From Halorhodospira sp. (GTDB lineage Bacteria; Pseudomonadota; Gammaproteobacteria; Nitrococcales; Halorhodospiraceae): 6,665 nt of DNA. Positions 6,443 through 6,665 of the stretch are shown piece after piece. Position numbers and translations under genes: made by a program. The stretch spans positions 1 through 6,665 of the forward strand of contig SKJZ01000218.1 in the NCBI GenBank assembly GCA_007121755.1, written 5' to 3'. The notes below the pieces were generated by a model. It was not told where the DNA came from and did no database searches. It was given only the letters and a program-made list of their open reading frames with translations. How positions within the stretch are numbered: the stretch's first letter is position 1; every line of letters starts with the position of its first letter.

Positions 6443-6665
6443 ATGGATCCAATTTATTCCGGCGCCATCAAACGCCAGTTCGGGGCACGGCTGCGCGCCC
6501 ACCGGCAGGCGGTGGGGCTATCCCAGGAGGCCCTGGGGCTGATCTGCGGGCTCGATCGCAGCTATGTCGGAGGAATCGAGCGAGGCGAAAGGAATGTCAG
6601 TCTAGTCAACATCCACCGTTTGGCAGCCGGGCTTCAGATCCATCCGCAGGATCTCTTCGGGCCGC
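6443..6665 (+). CDS. XRE-family HTH regulator, likely restriction-modification controller (C) protein; runs off the right edge
   Basis: I translated 74 residues from the ATG at 6443 with no stop before the window ends. The whole visible protein is a helix-turn-helix domain: FGARLRAHRQAVGLSQEALG (13-32), turn and recognition helix GLDRSYVGGIERGERN (36-51), then VSLVNIHRLAAGLQIHPQDLF (52-72). The pattern LDRSY-x-x-GIERG-x-RN is typical of C proteins, which are about 75-100 residues long, so little may be missing. Its upstream region carries a C-box-like operator, suggesting autogenous control: activation at low and repression at high protein level, delaying restriction relative to methylation. 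The ribosome binding site is poor (AGAAG about 10 nt upstream). An ATG at 6439 is in another frame without HTH signal. Alternative: a general XRE regulator or an antitoxin-like protein. The restriction and methylation genes would be to the right and are not seen. Confidence 0.85.
   Translation, partial: MDPIYSGAIKRQFGARLRAHRQAVGLSQEALGLICGLDRSYVGGIERGERNVSLVNIHRLAAGLQIHPQDLFGP

Overview
The window suggests a GC-rich proteobacterium, most likely a gammaproteobacterium. This rests only on base composition, codon choice and the style of the chemotaxis proteins, so the taxonomic call is weak. No RNA gene, insertion sequence or CRISPR array was found.

Positions 1 to about 5762 hold one tightly packed chemotaxis operon read on the minus strand. 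In order of transcription it contains: a stand-alone receiver protein (5762-5385); a short membrane-anchored receptor-like protein whose C-terminus carries a CheZ-like phosphatase motif (5380-4139); CheY (4127-3759); a STAS-domain protein (3739-3407); a multi-domain CheA kinase (3410-1167); and a transmembrane methyl-accepting receptor that runs off the left edge (1126-1). The genes are joined by a 4-nt overlap, a stop codon that overlaps a Shine-Dalgarno sequence, or gaps of at most about 40 nt, so they are very probably co-transcribed. CheW, CheR, CheB and CheD are not seen and would be expected beyond position 1.

The proteins form a coherent circuit. The receptor and the short receptor-like protein would sit in arrays with CheA. 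CheA autophosphorylates on His46 and passes phosphate to CheY Asp53, and possibly to the leading receiver, also on Asp53. The CheZ-like motif in the receptor-like protein may remove phosphate from CheY. The STAS protein is an accessory partner of unknown role.

Positions 5763-6365 are non-coding between divergent transcription units. The half nearest the operon is GC-rich with small inverted and direct repeats. The stretch from about 6000 to 6140 is markedly AT-rich and probably holds the operon promoter.

At the right edge (6443-6665, plus strand) a small helix-turn-helix protein begins. Upstream of it lies GACTCATAGTC followed by CGTA and a degenerate second box, which strongly resembles the C-box operator of controller (C) proteins of type II restriction-modification systems. 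A restriction-modification system may therefore begin here and continue past the window.
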